Below, piece by piece: positions 34,567 through 46,439 of a stretch of DNA of 64,000 nt (its first letter is position 1; each line of letters opens with the position of its first letter). The DNA comes from Cokeromyces recurvatus. Its lineage: Eukaryota > Mucoromycota > Mucoromycetes > Mucorales > Mucoraceae. The DNA is taken from contig NW_026251393.1 of the NCBI RefSeq assembly GCF_025118155.1, forward strand, positions 806,001 to 870,000. The letters are read 5' to 3'. The notes beneath the pieces are model-generated. The model saw nothing but the letters and a program-made list of their open reading frames with translations. It was not told the origin of the DNA and did no database searches. A program made the position numbers and the translations under genes.

Positions 34567-35679
34567 ATGTCTGATTTTTCATCTATCCAAAGCTCGGAGA
34601 CTAAGATGTCGCAACATGGGCCCAACTATGCAAAGAATAGAAAAAAGAGAATCAAGAAAAAGGCTAAAAAGAAGGCAGCAACTGTATCAGAGCCTATTAC
34701 ACAAACCACAAATGAGGGTCATGAGAACAATAAAGCTTTGTCGCCCTTGATAAATAAAGTATTACTTGCTAAAAATGAGAATTCCTCATCACCTGCTACT
34801 CACACTGAAAATAAGAATAAGAATAATACGAAATCACTGCTGACTGCTTCTATCGAAAAGGCTATGATCGAGTCTAATAATAATACAACTTTTGTTAAAC
34901 AACATATTGATGATACTGGAGAGGCTTCAGTTATGCCTACTAACATGGCTGAAAAGGATTTAACAAAGACACAGTCTAAATTGTTAAAATTATCAGAGAA
35001 TGTTCAGTACTGTATCAGATCAGTAATTGCTTTCAGAACAATTGATATTGAGAATATCATTAGACAGATTGTCAAAAATAATAAAACAAATAAAGAATAT
35101 CGATCAACTGACAATAGTGCAGCAATCACTGTTACAAAGAATGTTCATGATTTAACAGAAAAACACACGCCTCATGCATTTTCAGATAATATCAAACACG
35201 GTATTAACTGTGCCGTTGCCTCTAGAGTCGTCAACCTTGAGAATATCATCCAAAAGATAATTGAGAATAATGCAAAGGAGACAGAACCTAACACCCTTAA
35301 TAAAACTGATACTGGTGGCGATTCAAGTTTTAAGGACAATAGTGGTAATGTAATAAAGACACATAATAAAGAATCTTCTTCAGTAACTGGTACTGCTAAA
35401 TCAATCGGTCAAACTACTACTAGTCCTCCAACTACAAAGCTAAGCGAAAATATTCAATATTGTATTCAATCTGTAATTCGGTCACGTTCTATTGACATAT
35501 ATAAAATAATTTATCTGTCACACGATACAAAGGCTAAAAAGGTCGGCTCAGCTTCTCGGGGTCCAATAGCACCTTCATCTTCCACAAAGCCAGCAAGAGC
35601 AAATAATAAGAAAGACCAAGCACGTGAATATGGACGTTTCAATTTATTTAATAAAAAGAAACGTTGTATCATATTGTAA
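34567..35679 (+). CDS. Novel CaaX protein with three internal repeats
   Basis: A single exon of 370 aa. I do not recognise a family. A Lys-rich N-terminus (residues 22-38, AKNRKKRIKKKAKKKAA) is followed by low-complexity Asn/Thr/Lys linkers that separate three related helical repeats at about 142-172, 205-235 and 292-318. They share the pattern LSENIQYCI.SVI..R.ID with a following IENII..I..NN. Partial echoes may occur at 58-70 and 91-105. The C-terminus is NKKKRCIIL, a polybasic stretch and a CaaX box with Leu in last position, predicting geranylgeranylation and anchoring at the cytosolic face of a membrane. Repeats plus a lipid anchor suggest a scaffold or tether; that is inference. An in-frame ATG at 34606 is an alternative start. 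Confidence 0.7.
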   Translation: MSDFSSIQSSETKMSQHGPNYAKNRKKRIKKKAKKKAATVSEPITQTTNEGHENNKALSPLINKVLLAKNENSSSPATHTENKNKNNTKSLLTASIEKAMIESNNNTTFVKQHIDDTGEASVMPTNMAEKDLTKTQSKLLKLSENVQYCIRSVIAFRTIDIENIIRQIVKNNKTNKEYRSTDNSAAITVTKNVHDLTEKHTPHAFSDNIKHGINCAVASRVVNLENIIQKIIENNAKETEPNTLNKTDTGGDSSFKDNSGNVIKTHNKESSSVTGTAKSIGQTTTSPPTTKLSENIQYCIQSVIRSRSIDIYKIIYLSHDTKAKKVGSASRGPIAPSSSTKPARANNKKDQAREYGRFNLFNKKKRCIIL

Positions 35680-36361
35680 CATCTTTATATATGCATATAT
35701 ATGCATTTTCGCAGCTATTATGATAGCATCACTAATATATATATATATAAATATATTTATTTATTTAAATAAAATTTGAATACGTATCGTTAATATACAC
35801 AATAATTCAAAATTCCACGTATATGCAGCAATTAGTTTTTTTTTCCACCTTTCTACAAGATAATAAGGATTAAATGATATACGTGTTTATATAATATACT
35901 TTAGCTCATTATGATCAAATGAAATCAAAAGGATTCATAAATAGTTATTAAGCATATAGAAAGAAAAAAAAGGTATTTCTGGTAAATCCATAACGCAGGC
36001 AATAAAAATCTTGCCCTGAAAGCATTGGCATTTTATAGTCATATTTAAATACTTTGTACTAATCAAGACAGTGTCATTTATAAATAGTAATCACTGTATT
36101 GTATACAATATATAAAATAGATGAGCCCCCTTTTTTCTTTAATATGTAACGCGTCGTGTTCAACAGAACACAAGTGGTTGACAAACAGTAACTAATTGCT
36201 ATTTAAATATCTCATTTTTATATATATAGTAGTCGTTCTTTGTTCATTTTCTTTTCTTTTCTTTTTCCTTGTTGTTATTTAATAATATAAAGGTAAAGAC
36301 TTTGCAAGTATATACATACAAATATATATATTGATGTAAGCTAATCTATAGTAGTGATAAT
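35680..36361. other. Intergenic
   Basis: AT-rich 3' flank and promoter region with TATATA microsatellites (about 35734-35756). A TTTTC pyrimidine patch lies at 36250-36270, upstream of the small cysteine-rich gene. No gene seen. Confidence 0.6.
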
Positions 36362-36661
36362 ATGCCTTTAATAAAGAAGCCCAATCTATGCTCACATCAA
36401 CAAGTATTATACTATAGTAGTTATGGGATTTATCCTCAGGTGTATTATCCTACAGTACAACAAACTGCTATTTCAAATTGTTGTGGTCATTGCTGTTCAT
36501 CTATCTTTCTTCAGCCATCTTTTTGCTGTGGGCCTCCTAATAACTATGGATGTCACCTAGTATGTGGATGCAAAAAGGTTCCTGAAAGTAGTACAGAGTA
36601 TATAAACGTTCTTACATTTCACAATCCTCGTAAGCCTAAAAAAGGCCTTTTTAAAAAGTAA
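36362..36661 (+). CDS. Small cysteine-rich protein (unknown)
   Basis: A single exon of 99 aa. The middle is packed with Cys, including several CC pairs (NCCGHCCSS, SFCCGPP, CHLVCGCKK). The N-terminus is rich in Tyr, Gln and Pro (YYSSYGIYPQVYYPTVQQ) and the C-terminus is basic (PRKPKKGLFKK). No signal peptide is evident, so the Cys could be palmitoylated or metal-binding rather than disulphide-bonded. Pro/Tyr/Gln followed by CC-rich sequence recalls CYSTM-like membrane-associated proteins, without a firm match. A clean ATG, the amino-acid bias and convergence with UCH37 198 bp away support a gene. Confidence 0.55.
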   Translation: MPLIKKPNLCSHQQVLYYSSYGIYPQVYYPTVQQTAISNCCGHCCSSIFLQPSFCCGPPNNYGCHLVCGCKKVPESSTEYINVLTFHNPRKPKKGLFKK

Positions 36662-36858
36662 TCATAAAAAATTATTTAAATGGAATATTATAAGACTACA
36701 AGCATTTTTTTTTATCAATTTACATATAACTATTATAAGCCATATACATATTCAACACATATACATCTATTTAAACAAAATAAAGACTATATTTATAATA
36801 TTTATATGGGAGGAGAGTTTTCTTGTACGGAATAATTCAAGTATACGTTCACTGATTT

Positions 36859-38108
36859 CTATTTTTTTGCCTTCTCTTTAGCTTGTGCTACAATGGATTC
36901 AAGCTGATCCTTTTCAGAAAGGTGTTTCAGCAAGTTGTAAATCATTGGTATAAAATTATGCTTTCGTAAAATATTCTCTCTCTAAATATAAAATAATGAT
37001 TTATCTCATATATCCTCAAATATCTTATCTTTAACTTACATGCCATCTTTTTCTCTTTTCTTTTTCTTGTTGTAATGTTTGTACATGTATTAAGCGATCT
37101 TGTTTTACTCTATTTCTAGCTTCTATGTCATCTTCTGGTAGTGATAATAAAATACCATCTGCTTCTTCAATTAACTCTTCCAATTGTTCAATTCGATCTC
37201 TAATAAGTGCCATTAAACTAAAATGTAACTCTGATGCACCATAACTTTCCATGCGATTCTTAATAGCTTCATTAGCTTTTTCGACCCAATTGTTTTCATC
37301 ACAGGGTCCTAAATTGATAGGCCCTTGACTCAATCCATCTAATTCGTACAGTGCTCCATGAATAGGCGTGAATGCGATAAAGTGATAAACATCTTGATCC
37401 TTTCCAGCATTAGGATCAACAATTTCATTTACAAAAGGATCTGATCGTGCAAAACTATTATGGACTGATCTAATCAATTCACTATTGGAGATGGCTAATC
37501 CTTTCATCTACGTAATCGTACAAGAATTATTAATAACTAATCACGCACTATATACACATAAAGAAGTTCATACATCAGGTGGGAAATCTGCCGTGAATTC
37601 TTTAAAATTTCTTAACTCTTCACCAATGTCAATATCGTCTCTATTTAATAATATAGATAATATAGCTTGTGTTGCACATGCATTATTAATTACTTGATTA
37701 GCAAAGAACACATGATTCGCATCATGATCAACTTGAGGGATATTAATTTGATTATCCTTTTTATTTTGCCACTTGAACAAAAAAATCAAACCATACATTT
37801 GACTAATTTAAGAAAGTTAAAAAAAAATAATAATAAAATGAAAGATATACTAACTTAGTATACACACATTACTTACCCTAATTCATCTGTAAATTCAGGA
37901 TCTAAACTGTAAATTTCTTCTGTTTGAACACCACGACAACCCATTCCCGAGATGAGTTCAGTAAACACACCTGTGAATTATAAGAAAATTAGTTTACAAA
38001 ACATGTTTACTTTCGAACCAAAGGAGATAAAAAAAAAGGGAAGGGAGAAATGGTTTTAAAATTACCAGGATCACTTTCAATTAAGCACCAATCACCAGCA
38101 TCAGTCAT
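36859..38108 (-). CDS. Ubiquitin C-terminal hydrolase UCH37/UCHL5 type
   Basis: About six exons on the reverse strand, from ATG 38108 ([13 protein letters not shown]) to TAG 36859-36861. It is a cysteine deubiquitinase of peptidase family C12, proteasome-associated through Rpn13 in most organisms. The start [19 protein letters not shown] is typical. Catalytic Cys is in [10 protein letters not shown], catalytic His in [13 protein letters not shown] and Asp in YELDGL, in the right order. The exon junction near 37800 restores [14 protein letters not shown], the UCH37-like segment. The C-terminal extension beyond the UCH core ([11 protein letters not shown].., then a helical [18 protein letters not shown]..) is the ULD region that separates UCH37 from shorter UCHL1/Yuh1 enzymes. 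Confidence 0.92.
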
Positions 38109-38559
38109 TGTTAAATTTGCTCAAGTATTTCTTTAAAGGAAAAATATGTATTCTTTTTAAACAAAAAAGAAAAAAAAAAGCTGTAATATAACATTTTTTT
38201 TTTTTCGTGCTGCTGGGTTGTAATATAGCTTTTATACATGAAGCTTAGACCAATTATTACGATTAAAATTATGTTGTGACTAATGGACACGTAGTGGCTA
38301 TAAAAACTGATTTGCCCTAGTCAGTTTCAAAAAGAAAAAGTTGAAAACATTTCTAGACAAAAAGTAAAGGCTAAAGTCAAAGGGGGGAATATCTATATGT
38401 ATATGCATATATGTAAATCGAAAAGATAACCCGCTCAATCAAGAGAGAGAGTGGATAAGGAATAGAGGAATAAGCCAGATAGTCCATTTTATACAAGATA
38501 AAACATTTGGATGGCCAATAGATAAACTGAGGAGATACTAAGTTAAAGGACTCGGAAAG
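38109..38559. other. Intergenic between UCH37 and a transposase relic
   Basis: Promoter side of UCH37, with A and T runs and no convincing gene. Confidence 0.55.
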
Positions 38560-39340
38560 TTTCATTGACTCTTGGCCATCTAAATGGGATACATACTACT
38601 CCTTGTAAGTAGATTACATTGAAGAATGATATAGTATCTTCTTCCTCGGTGGGAAATAGAAATAGCGTCACTTTGACCTATTTTAGACCAGGCCACATTT
38701 CTAATTGTGTATAGGCTGATAGCTAACCTCGTTGATGAAGACAGGTCTAGATTTATATATACATGAACTCTTCTTATTTTATCAGCCTATTCATATGCAA
38801 AATCTTCTCTAGCACCCAAAGTTTCTTTTGCATTTCTTTTATCCATCTAAGAATAATTGCGTTTTTCCAATATGTGATTATATACGTCAAATTACTTTAA
38901 AAGATTATCCATTGTAGCGATAGTATTTTAATCGAATTAGTTGCAAATAAAAGTAGTATGTTCTTCATTTAAAGCTTTCTTTCCATTCCGCTTCTTGGTT
39001 TCTTTGATTGGGAATATTCATTGGCATATCAATAAAGCTTTTCCGCATTCTTCAAGTTGTTCTTTCTTCGATACCAAAAAGTGTGAAACTATAGCAACAG
39101 TGGATTGATCTGGTTTTATTTTCTTTTAAATGAATTCAACTCATTGCTATAGCAGATCAAGTATATTTTGTATTTGATATAATTTCCTCTTATTTCCATT
39201 GCTACTACCTCCTTTTTCTTCTTCTTCTACTTCTGTTGCTTCTTCTCTGGAATGAATTCTTCGTTGTTTAGCAATACAATTTGTTGGTTTCATACAATTA
39301 CTTGATAACACTTCAGAAGAATTATCAAAGGTCATGATAC
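38560..39340 (-). pseudogene. Tc1/IS630-type transposase relic (reverse strand)
   Basis: Reading the reverse strand in shifting frames gives an N-terminal piece (39335-39147, including AKQRRIHSREEA), then YSFTLFGIEE-type and VAIVSHFLVSKKEQLEECGK segments. Next come VFINEVSYQPIHN (first catalytic region, Asn where Asp is expected), WSKIGQSDAISISHRGRRY and YIILQC. That is the order of a Tc1/IS630 DDE transposase. Multiple frameshifts and stops show it is dead. It is read from weak similarity. Confidence 0.5.
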
Positions 39341-39787
39341 GCTTTAATAATTTTATTTATTTATTTTCAAATTAACTAACGTGTCTAGGACTAGGATTCA
39401 CTCACTCATATAACTTAAAGTGTCATAAAGATCAGGCTATTATTCTTCGGTGATCTCTATTATAGGATCTATTTCACGATTATCGGATGCATTAATATTC
39501 ATTGAGGAAATGTAAATTTCGGTTATTATTGATTCAAACTTTTTCTTTTTCTATCTGGGTAGTAAGCTACAAGAAGTATTTCGCTCAAGAGCTGATGATG
39601 AACATTGCTTATTGGTCAGTTATCTTTTAAAAAAAAAGCAACACTTGATTCTGCTAAGGACTTGATTTTTATAGTACAAATCAAGGCCAAAATGTAAGTC
39701 TGAATTTTAATTTTAATAAAAAAAATTAAAATAAAAAAAAAAAAAAAAAAAAAAAAAAAGATAACTTTTATTATTTCAACTATTAAA
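39341..39787. other. ORC1 promoter region with A-tract
   Basis: AT-rich, with about 28 A residues at 39732-39759, some 30 bp before the ORC1 start codon. No gene. Confidence 0.65.
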
Positions 39788-41573
39788 ATGGGACGAAAGA
39801 AATTATTACCAGGAATTGATCCATCAGCTATTTTAAGCAGTAGGAAAAGAACTAGAGCTGTTGTAAATTACAATGAAAATGAACAATTGCGATCTAGAAT
39901 ACAAGCTCAAAAAGTGAATAAAGTTCATTCAAAAACAGAGAGTAAAAGTGTTCATAAATCAACTAGAAATCGTTATAAAAAAAGTAAATTAACAAATGAG
40001 GATGATGATGATGATAAATCCTTGTCTTCATCTGCTTCTTCATCTTCAGAAGATGATGAAGAATATTCACAATCAGAAGCAGAAGATTTTGAAGAGGAAG
40101 AAAAAAAGGAAATCAAATCAAAATATTTACCGGCAACTCATAGACGAATACCGAGAAAAATACCAACAGCGATTTCAACAAAACGTAAACCAACGACTAC
40201 TACAAAACGCACTGTTCATAGAGTAAATCAAGTAATGCCAGTATTACCTTTACGGCGTGTTAAACGATACGATGATGCTAATCGATCAGCTTATGAATTG
40301 GCTAGAGAACGATTGCATGTATCGGCTGTACCTGATTCATTACCATGTCGTGAAGATGAATTTATAAATATTATGGGCTATATTCAAAGTGCCATAGAAG
40401 AAGCAACTGGTACATGTGTATATATTTCTGGAGTTCCTGGGACTGGCAAAACGGCAACAGTTTTAGAAGTGATTCGATATTTACAGCACCAAGCAGAAGA
40501 AAAAGCTATCCCTGAATTTGATTTTGTTGAAATTAATGGTATGAAATTAACAGATCCAAATCAAGCCTATAGTATTTTATGGGAATGTATGGATCCATCT
40601 AATAATGACGGTAAAAAAAGGAGATATACTGCTTCTCATGCATTACAAATGTTAGAAGCCAAATTTTCAAGTCGCAATGAAGATCAGCGTACAACGTAAG
40701 TAACGAAATAGATGTGTGTGTGTGTTTAATTAGAATGTCCGTTCTATTTATGCTTACGTTTATTTTTACAGAGTTGTTCTGATGGATGAGCTTGATCTTT
40801 TAGTTACTAAAAAACAAACCGTTATGTATAATTTTTTTGATTGGCCAAGTAGACCTTTATCGAAATTGATTGTTGTTGCAGTTGCAAATACGATGGACTT
40901 ACCCGAACGAATTATGAGTAACAAAATTGCTAGTAGAATGGGTCTAACACGTATCAACTTTCAACCTTACAAATATGATCAACTCTATCAAATTGTTCAG
41001 TCCCGTCTACAAGATATAGATGCATTTGCAAAAGAAGCAGTTGAATTTGCTGCTCGTAAAGTCAGTGCAGTAAGTGGAGATGCTCGTCGAGCACTAGATA
41101 TTTGTAGAAGAGCAGTAGAGATTGTAGAGAATAGAATAAAAGAACAAGAAGAAGAAGAAGGAGGAAAGTCAGCACCAAAGCATGTTACCATTGCTATTGT
41201 AGACGAAGCAATCAAAGAAATGTTCTCGTCGCCTTCAGTAGCTTTCGTTCGTTCTTGCTCATTACATCAGAAAATCTTTTTAATAGCATGTTTACAACGT
41301 TCGCGTGCAATAGGTTTAGCTGAAATTGAGTTTGGAGATGTAGCCCATTATCATATACAGACGTGTAAATGGCATAATATTGAGCCACCTAATACTAGCG
41401 ATTTGATGCGTGTATGTGAATCATTAGGTCAAGCAAGGGCTTTACTAATGGAAGGTGGTAGAATGGATATTTATATGCGTATTTCGCTGAATTTAATAGA
41501 AGAAGATATTGTGATGGCTTGTAAGACAGATAAAATCATCAGTCGTTTGTTAAAGAATTTACTAGATAAATAA
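39788..41573 (+). CDS. ORC1: Origin recognition complex subunit 1 (no BAH domain)
   Basis: Two exons (39788-40695, 40772-41573) give 569 aa. Orc1 is the ATPase subunit that binds replication origins with Orc2-6 and Cdc6. The N-terminal about 160 residues are basic and acidic low complexity (DDDDDKSLSSSASSSSEDDE). The AAA+ core follows with Walker A GVPGTGKTA, Walker B VVLMDELDLL with the typical Orc1 DELD, the sensor-1 segment VVAVANTMDLPERI, and the arginine/sensor-2 segment SAVSGDARRALDICRRAVEI. A C-terminal winged-helix region lies at SLHQKIFLIACLQRSR to the end. It is shorter than most Orc1 proteins: no BAH domain is encoded before the AAA+ core and no upstream exon is apparent. Confidence 0.93.
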
Positions 41574-42164
41574 ATGTAGAATCATTTTTTTTACCCTCTT
41601 TCGCTTTTTTTTTTTTTTTTTTTTTTTTTTGATAGTGACAAGGTAAATATACTTGAAATGTATAATATACCCTAATCAAAGTCAGGAAAAAGTAATAGAG
41701 TAGTAACAAGGGAAAGCATTTATTTGTATTATCCTTTTCTATAAACTAAATTCAATATGATAGTGTATCATATTCCTATAAAGAAAATAATACTATATGT
41801 TTATTGAAACTATGGACAAACTAAAGAATTGTATTTCATGACTCTTCATTTAAGAATATAATGGATGACATAGTGACTAACAGCTATATCATTTGTCAAG
41901 ATATATATTAATATTTATATATATAAAAAGGGAATTTTTTTTTAAAAGAATATAAACAGATTACAATAAAAATAAATGTAACAAGAGACTGTCTTTAGTC
42001 ATAAGCAGGTAGAAGATTGTAACTAGAGGAGACGGGGAAACAATTTTTTTTTTTCTTATAAAAACTCATTATGACACATGTCTTTATCAAAACTAGTGAT
42101 ATAAAAAAAATCTTTTTTATTTATTTATTTATTTTTATTTCTTCTCTTTTTCTAATAAACAAAC
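41574..42164. other. Intergenic
   Basis: AT-rich, with a T26 run at about 41606-41631. No gene seen. Confidence 0.6.
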
Positions 42165-43972
42165 ATGTCAAGTAAATATAATAGACTTATTTTTAACCTT
42201 TGTAGAAATCAATTATATAGAAATTATAGTACAGTCAAAGTACCAGCTGTATGTAGCTTGATAAATAAATTTTTAAATTATTTATTATTGATTCAATCCA
42301 TGTATTTTTGAAATAAATATATAAATATATACATACATACTAGCTTATTCCAGAACAAAAAGAAGTTCGAGTAATGTAAAAAATAATAAATAAATAAATA
42401 TATAAAAACTAAATTCATCAGCTAAACTCATGTTAATTACTTCATCATTTTAAATTTAGGAATTGCTATTAAATGTAATGGATACAAGTCCTAGCAAAAG
42501 AGAATTGCAACACTTTTTGAAGCGTTTTGGGCCTGATAAATCAACATTATTTTCTGGATATAAAGATAGAAATGAAACATCAAATATTAAATCACCAAAG
42601 GAATATGTCAAGGCATTATTAACACCCTCTTATCATCATTTAGCACTTACAAAAGTGGAAGGACCTTTCCATAAAGCAGATTGGCAAAGAGTAGGTAAAA
42701 CTCTTTACAAACTTCAAAAATTGGGTTTAACCTCTATCATTGTATCTGATAATCCAAGTTGGAGAAAAGAGAAATCATTACCAAATGAATTAACAAAACG
42801 AATATTAACAGAAAGCATGGCCTTAGTTGAAGCCATTGAACAAGCAGGCGGACGTGCTCGAGTTATTTTTGGCTCTGTCTTGGAAAGATCGATGGCTTCA
42901 TCTAATTCAATAGATATCAATCCTGACTTTATTTTATTGGCTTTAAACAATAATGAAATACCTATTATTGCACCTATTTTAGCTGAACAAGATGGTCAAT
43001 TAGTACCTATCAAAGCTTCAGAAGCGATTACTGCTCTTACTCAACATCTTGCAGCAAAACAAGCCATGTATCCAAAATTAGTGCCATCTAAAATCGTTGT
43101 TATTAATAAAGAAGGAGGTATTCCGAATCATGATTTACCAGGTACAGCCCATAGTCTTGTCAATGTTCAAGAAGAATTTGATGATATCCAAATTGCATTT
43201 TCTAAAAATAAAGAATGGCCTATATTATATCCAAGCACAATAGAAGATTTAACCATGATTCGAGATTGCTTAGAACAATTACCAACTACTTCTTCAGCTG
43301 TTATCGTACCTACATCCTCCTTACCTTCAGCTCTAATTGCAAATTTAGTAACTGACAAACCATTATATTCATCTTCTTTACCCATCACAAATAAAGAAAG
43401 AATTAATCAAACTAGAGCAACCGTTCTGCGACATGGTATCAAGATTAATCATTATTCTCGTTTAGCAGATCTTAATTTAAATCGACTTACAGAATTATTA
43501 GAAGCTAGTTTTCAAAAGACAGTCAATAGAGATGCCTTTTATAAAAGATTAAATCATGTTTTATCAACCGCAATTATTGCTGGTGATTATGAAGGTGCTG
43601 TCATTATAACAAAGGAGAAAGCTATGAATCAATCACATGCTTATCTTGATAAATTTGCTATTGCACCTTCAAGTCAAGGTATTGGTTTAACAGATATTTT
43701 ATGGAAACGAATGTGTGATGCCTATCCTGAATTACTTTGGAGAAGTAGAAAAGAAAATGGTGTTAATAAATGGTAAAAAAAAAATCTCTCTCTTGAATCC
43801 CTTGTTATATTTACTTTAATTATTTAGGTACTTTGAAAGATCAAATGGTTATTTACGATTAAAAGACACTAATTGGATTCTATTTTGGCATGGTTCTAAT
43901 GGTTATCATTATATACAAGATTATGCAAAAATAGCTACATCTATTCCCGCTTCATTCATCACTTCTAAATAA
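42165..43972 (+). CDS. ARG2: N-acetylglutamate synthase, mitochondrial (Arg2-type)
   Basis: Four exons (42165-42248, 42344-42370, 42460-43772, 43828-43972) give 522 aa. It makes N-acetylglutamate from glutamate and acetyl-CoA, the first step of arginine biosynthesis, in mitochondria. The N-terminus (SSKYNRLIFNLCRNQLYRNY) is basic and hydroxylated like a presequence. An amino-acid-kinase-like domain with MDTSPSKRELQHFLKRFGP at its start is followed by the C-terminal acetyltransferase domain: DYEGAVIITKE, YLDKFAIAPSSQGIGLTDIL, and ELLWRSRKENGVN joined by the last splice to KWYFERSNGYLRL, the family signature. Exon 2 is only 27 nt. Its donor (GTAATG) was chosen because it alone keeps frame. Confidence 0.92.
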
Positions 43973-44053
43973 TATAAGAAAAAGAATGATTATAGTCTTC
44001 AATAATAGAACCGTATAACTCTTATCGAGTATACCATACTGTACAGTCATTTC

Positions 44054-44084
<31 letters not shown>

Positions 44085-44917
44085 GTAGTTTTAGAATTGG
44101 ATGTCATGTCTTGATCATTCAAAAAAAAAAAAATCATATTTACTTCTTTTTCATAAACTTTTATTTATTTCTCTATTTGCTAATATCATATAATAATTCT
44201 TGTCATTTTGTATATAATAGAAGCGATAGTTTCCTGTTTCATCATTTTTTTTTTCTTTGCTTAGTTAATACAATGATATCGTACTTTAAAATACTATGCT
44301 TACCTAATCATTTATGAATTAGACTTTTTTTTTTTTAATTTAGCATGTTTTTAATTGGTTAAATGAATATTATTTTGGGGGGGAATGAATAAATTCCTTC
44401 TCTTATTTAGAAATAAATTACTTAAACTTATCAACAGGCCACAGAATAAAAATGCATTTACAAGCTGCGTTCTATTACTAAATTTAATTAAGTTAAACTT
44501 GGAGTATTTTTGTTCAAATTTAATAATTATTCTTGTATACTAAACAACTTTGTCAGTCACAAAAATTGTCATTTAAATATCTTTAATGAAAGGGGAAAAT
44601 AAAAAAGTAATTCATTTCAATCTCCCAATAAGGCACATGATGAAATCAACTGAACTATTTTATTTTAATACAAGATTAAATAAAGTTAATTACTTCATAT
44701 TTCCTTCAAGAATTGATGAATGTGTTTGTTTGACATTGTTGATTACTTAAAAAAAAAAAAAAAAAAATCCGGGTACAGTATGTTTTATATCGGAGCATGT
44801 TTGAACCAAATGTCTATTTATTTAACCCTTTTTAATATTTTCCCTTTTTTTATTATTGTTATTATTATTTTCAAGCAGTAAGACACACTATTACTGTTAT
44901 TAGACAAGTTTAGGAAT
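43973..44917. other. Intergenic with homopolymers
   Basis: A-runs at 44053-44080 and 44750-44767, and T-runs. No gene. The start codon of the next gene at 44918 is preceded by TTATTATT-rich sequence. Confidence 0.6.
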
Positions 44918-46439
44918 ATGCTACCAATAAATGGTATCGAAGAAACAGATTTTGAAAAACATGAAAGACTATTAAAAACAATATCTAAATTCGATATGGT
45001 TGACATTGGTGAAAGAGTTCATGATTTACCTGACGATTTGAAAGATGTTAAAAACATTCTAGTCACTGGTGGTGCTGGTTTCATGTAAATATCTTTAAAA
45101 AGTAGAAGAGGAAGAGTGAAGAAATAATGTTTATTTATTTTATTCTATAGTGGATCCTTCCTTGTCAGAAAATTAGTTGTATTATATCCAGAATATCATA
45201 TATATGTTATAGATAAACTTGACTATTGTGGTTCCTTACATAATTTAAAAGCTGTCAAAGAATTCCCAAACTATACATTTGTTAGGGTAAATGATATTTC
45301 TCAAGTTTTTTTTTTTTTTTTTTTTTTTAGGTTATTTATGAATAAAGAATATATATAGGGTGATATCACTTCTGCAGACTTTGTTTCTTTCTTTTTGAAG
45401 GAAAAAAAGATTGATGTTATTTTCCATTTAGCTGCACAAACTCATGTAGATAACTCATTTGGAGATTCATTTGAATTCACAAAGTATGTAGATATATAAA
45501 TACATATGAAGAATGGATGATTTATATTATATTAGGAATAATGTAATGGGTACGCATGTGTTATTAGAAGCAGCTAAAATTAGAAAAATTCGAAGATTTA
45601 TTCATGTTAGTACAGATGAGGTTTATGGTGAAGTTATTAATGGAGTAAGTTTCTTTTTTTTTGTTTATGTTTAATACAAGTATATATCTTAATTTATTAT
45701 ATCCATATAAATAAATATGTATAAATATTAGCCTGATTGCATAGAAGATACAATTTTATCTCCAACGAATCCATACTCAGCTACAAAAGCCGCTGCAGAA
45801 TGTCTTGTCAAAGCTTATCACAAGTCATTTGGATTACCTATCATGATCACTCGTTCAAATAACGTATATGGTCCATATCAGTTCCCAGAAAAGATTACTT
45901 CAAAGTTTGTTTGTAGTTTACTTCGTGGTAAAAAATTATATATTCATGGCGATGGACTTAATTCTCGAAAATACCTTTATGCTGCAGATGTAGCAAATGC
46001 AATTGATATCATCTTTCATAGAGGTGATGTAGGTGAAACTTACAATATTGGATCACCCTCAGAGATATCAAATTATGAAATGGCAAAACGTTTAATTCTT
46101 TTGTTCGGTTACAAGGAGAATGAAATCAATGATCATATAGAATATGTGAGGGACAGGCCTTTTAACGATAAACGTTATGCAATTGATTGCTCTAAATTAG
46201 AAAAGTTAGGCTGGACTCCTAAAGTGAAGTTTGATGAAGGTTTATTAAAAACAAGTAAGTTAATATAAAGGAATATATGTTATGTGTATGTGTATGTGTA
46301 TGTATGTGTTGACTATTTACACATATAAAAAGTTGAATGGTATAGACAATGTACTGATACTTGGTGGGGTGATATCTCTAGTGCTCTCATTCCTCATCCT
46401 TTCAAGGTTACACCTTCTTATGATGTATCTTCAATATAG
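44918..46439 (+). CDS. Nucleotide-sugar 4,6-dehydratase (RmlB/TGDS-like)
   Basis: About seven exons with frame-keeping splices, from MLPINGIEETDFEKHERLL to SYDVSSI. Short-chain dehydrogenase fold: the NAD-binding motif GGAGFIGS is completed across intron 1, and DKLDYCGSLHNL follows. HLAAQTHVDNSF, STDEVYGEV, the catalytic NPYSATKAAAE (YxxxK) and RSNNVYGPYQFPEKI are all as in dTDP-glucose 4,6-dehydratases. The Asp-Glu pair of the dehydratase active site is present in TDEVYG. Eukaryotic members act on UDP- or dTDP-glucose, making a 4-keto-6-deoxy sugar on the route to rhamnose-type sugars; the actual nucleotide is unknown here. The 40-residue N-terminal extension before the Rossmann start is unusual. 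The C-terminus ends with WYRQCTDTWWGDISSALIPH. Confidence 0.9.
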
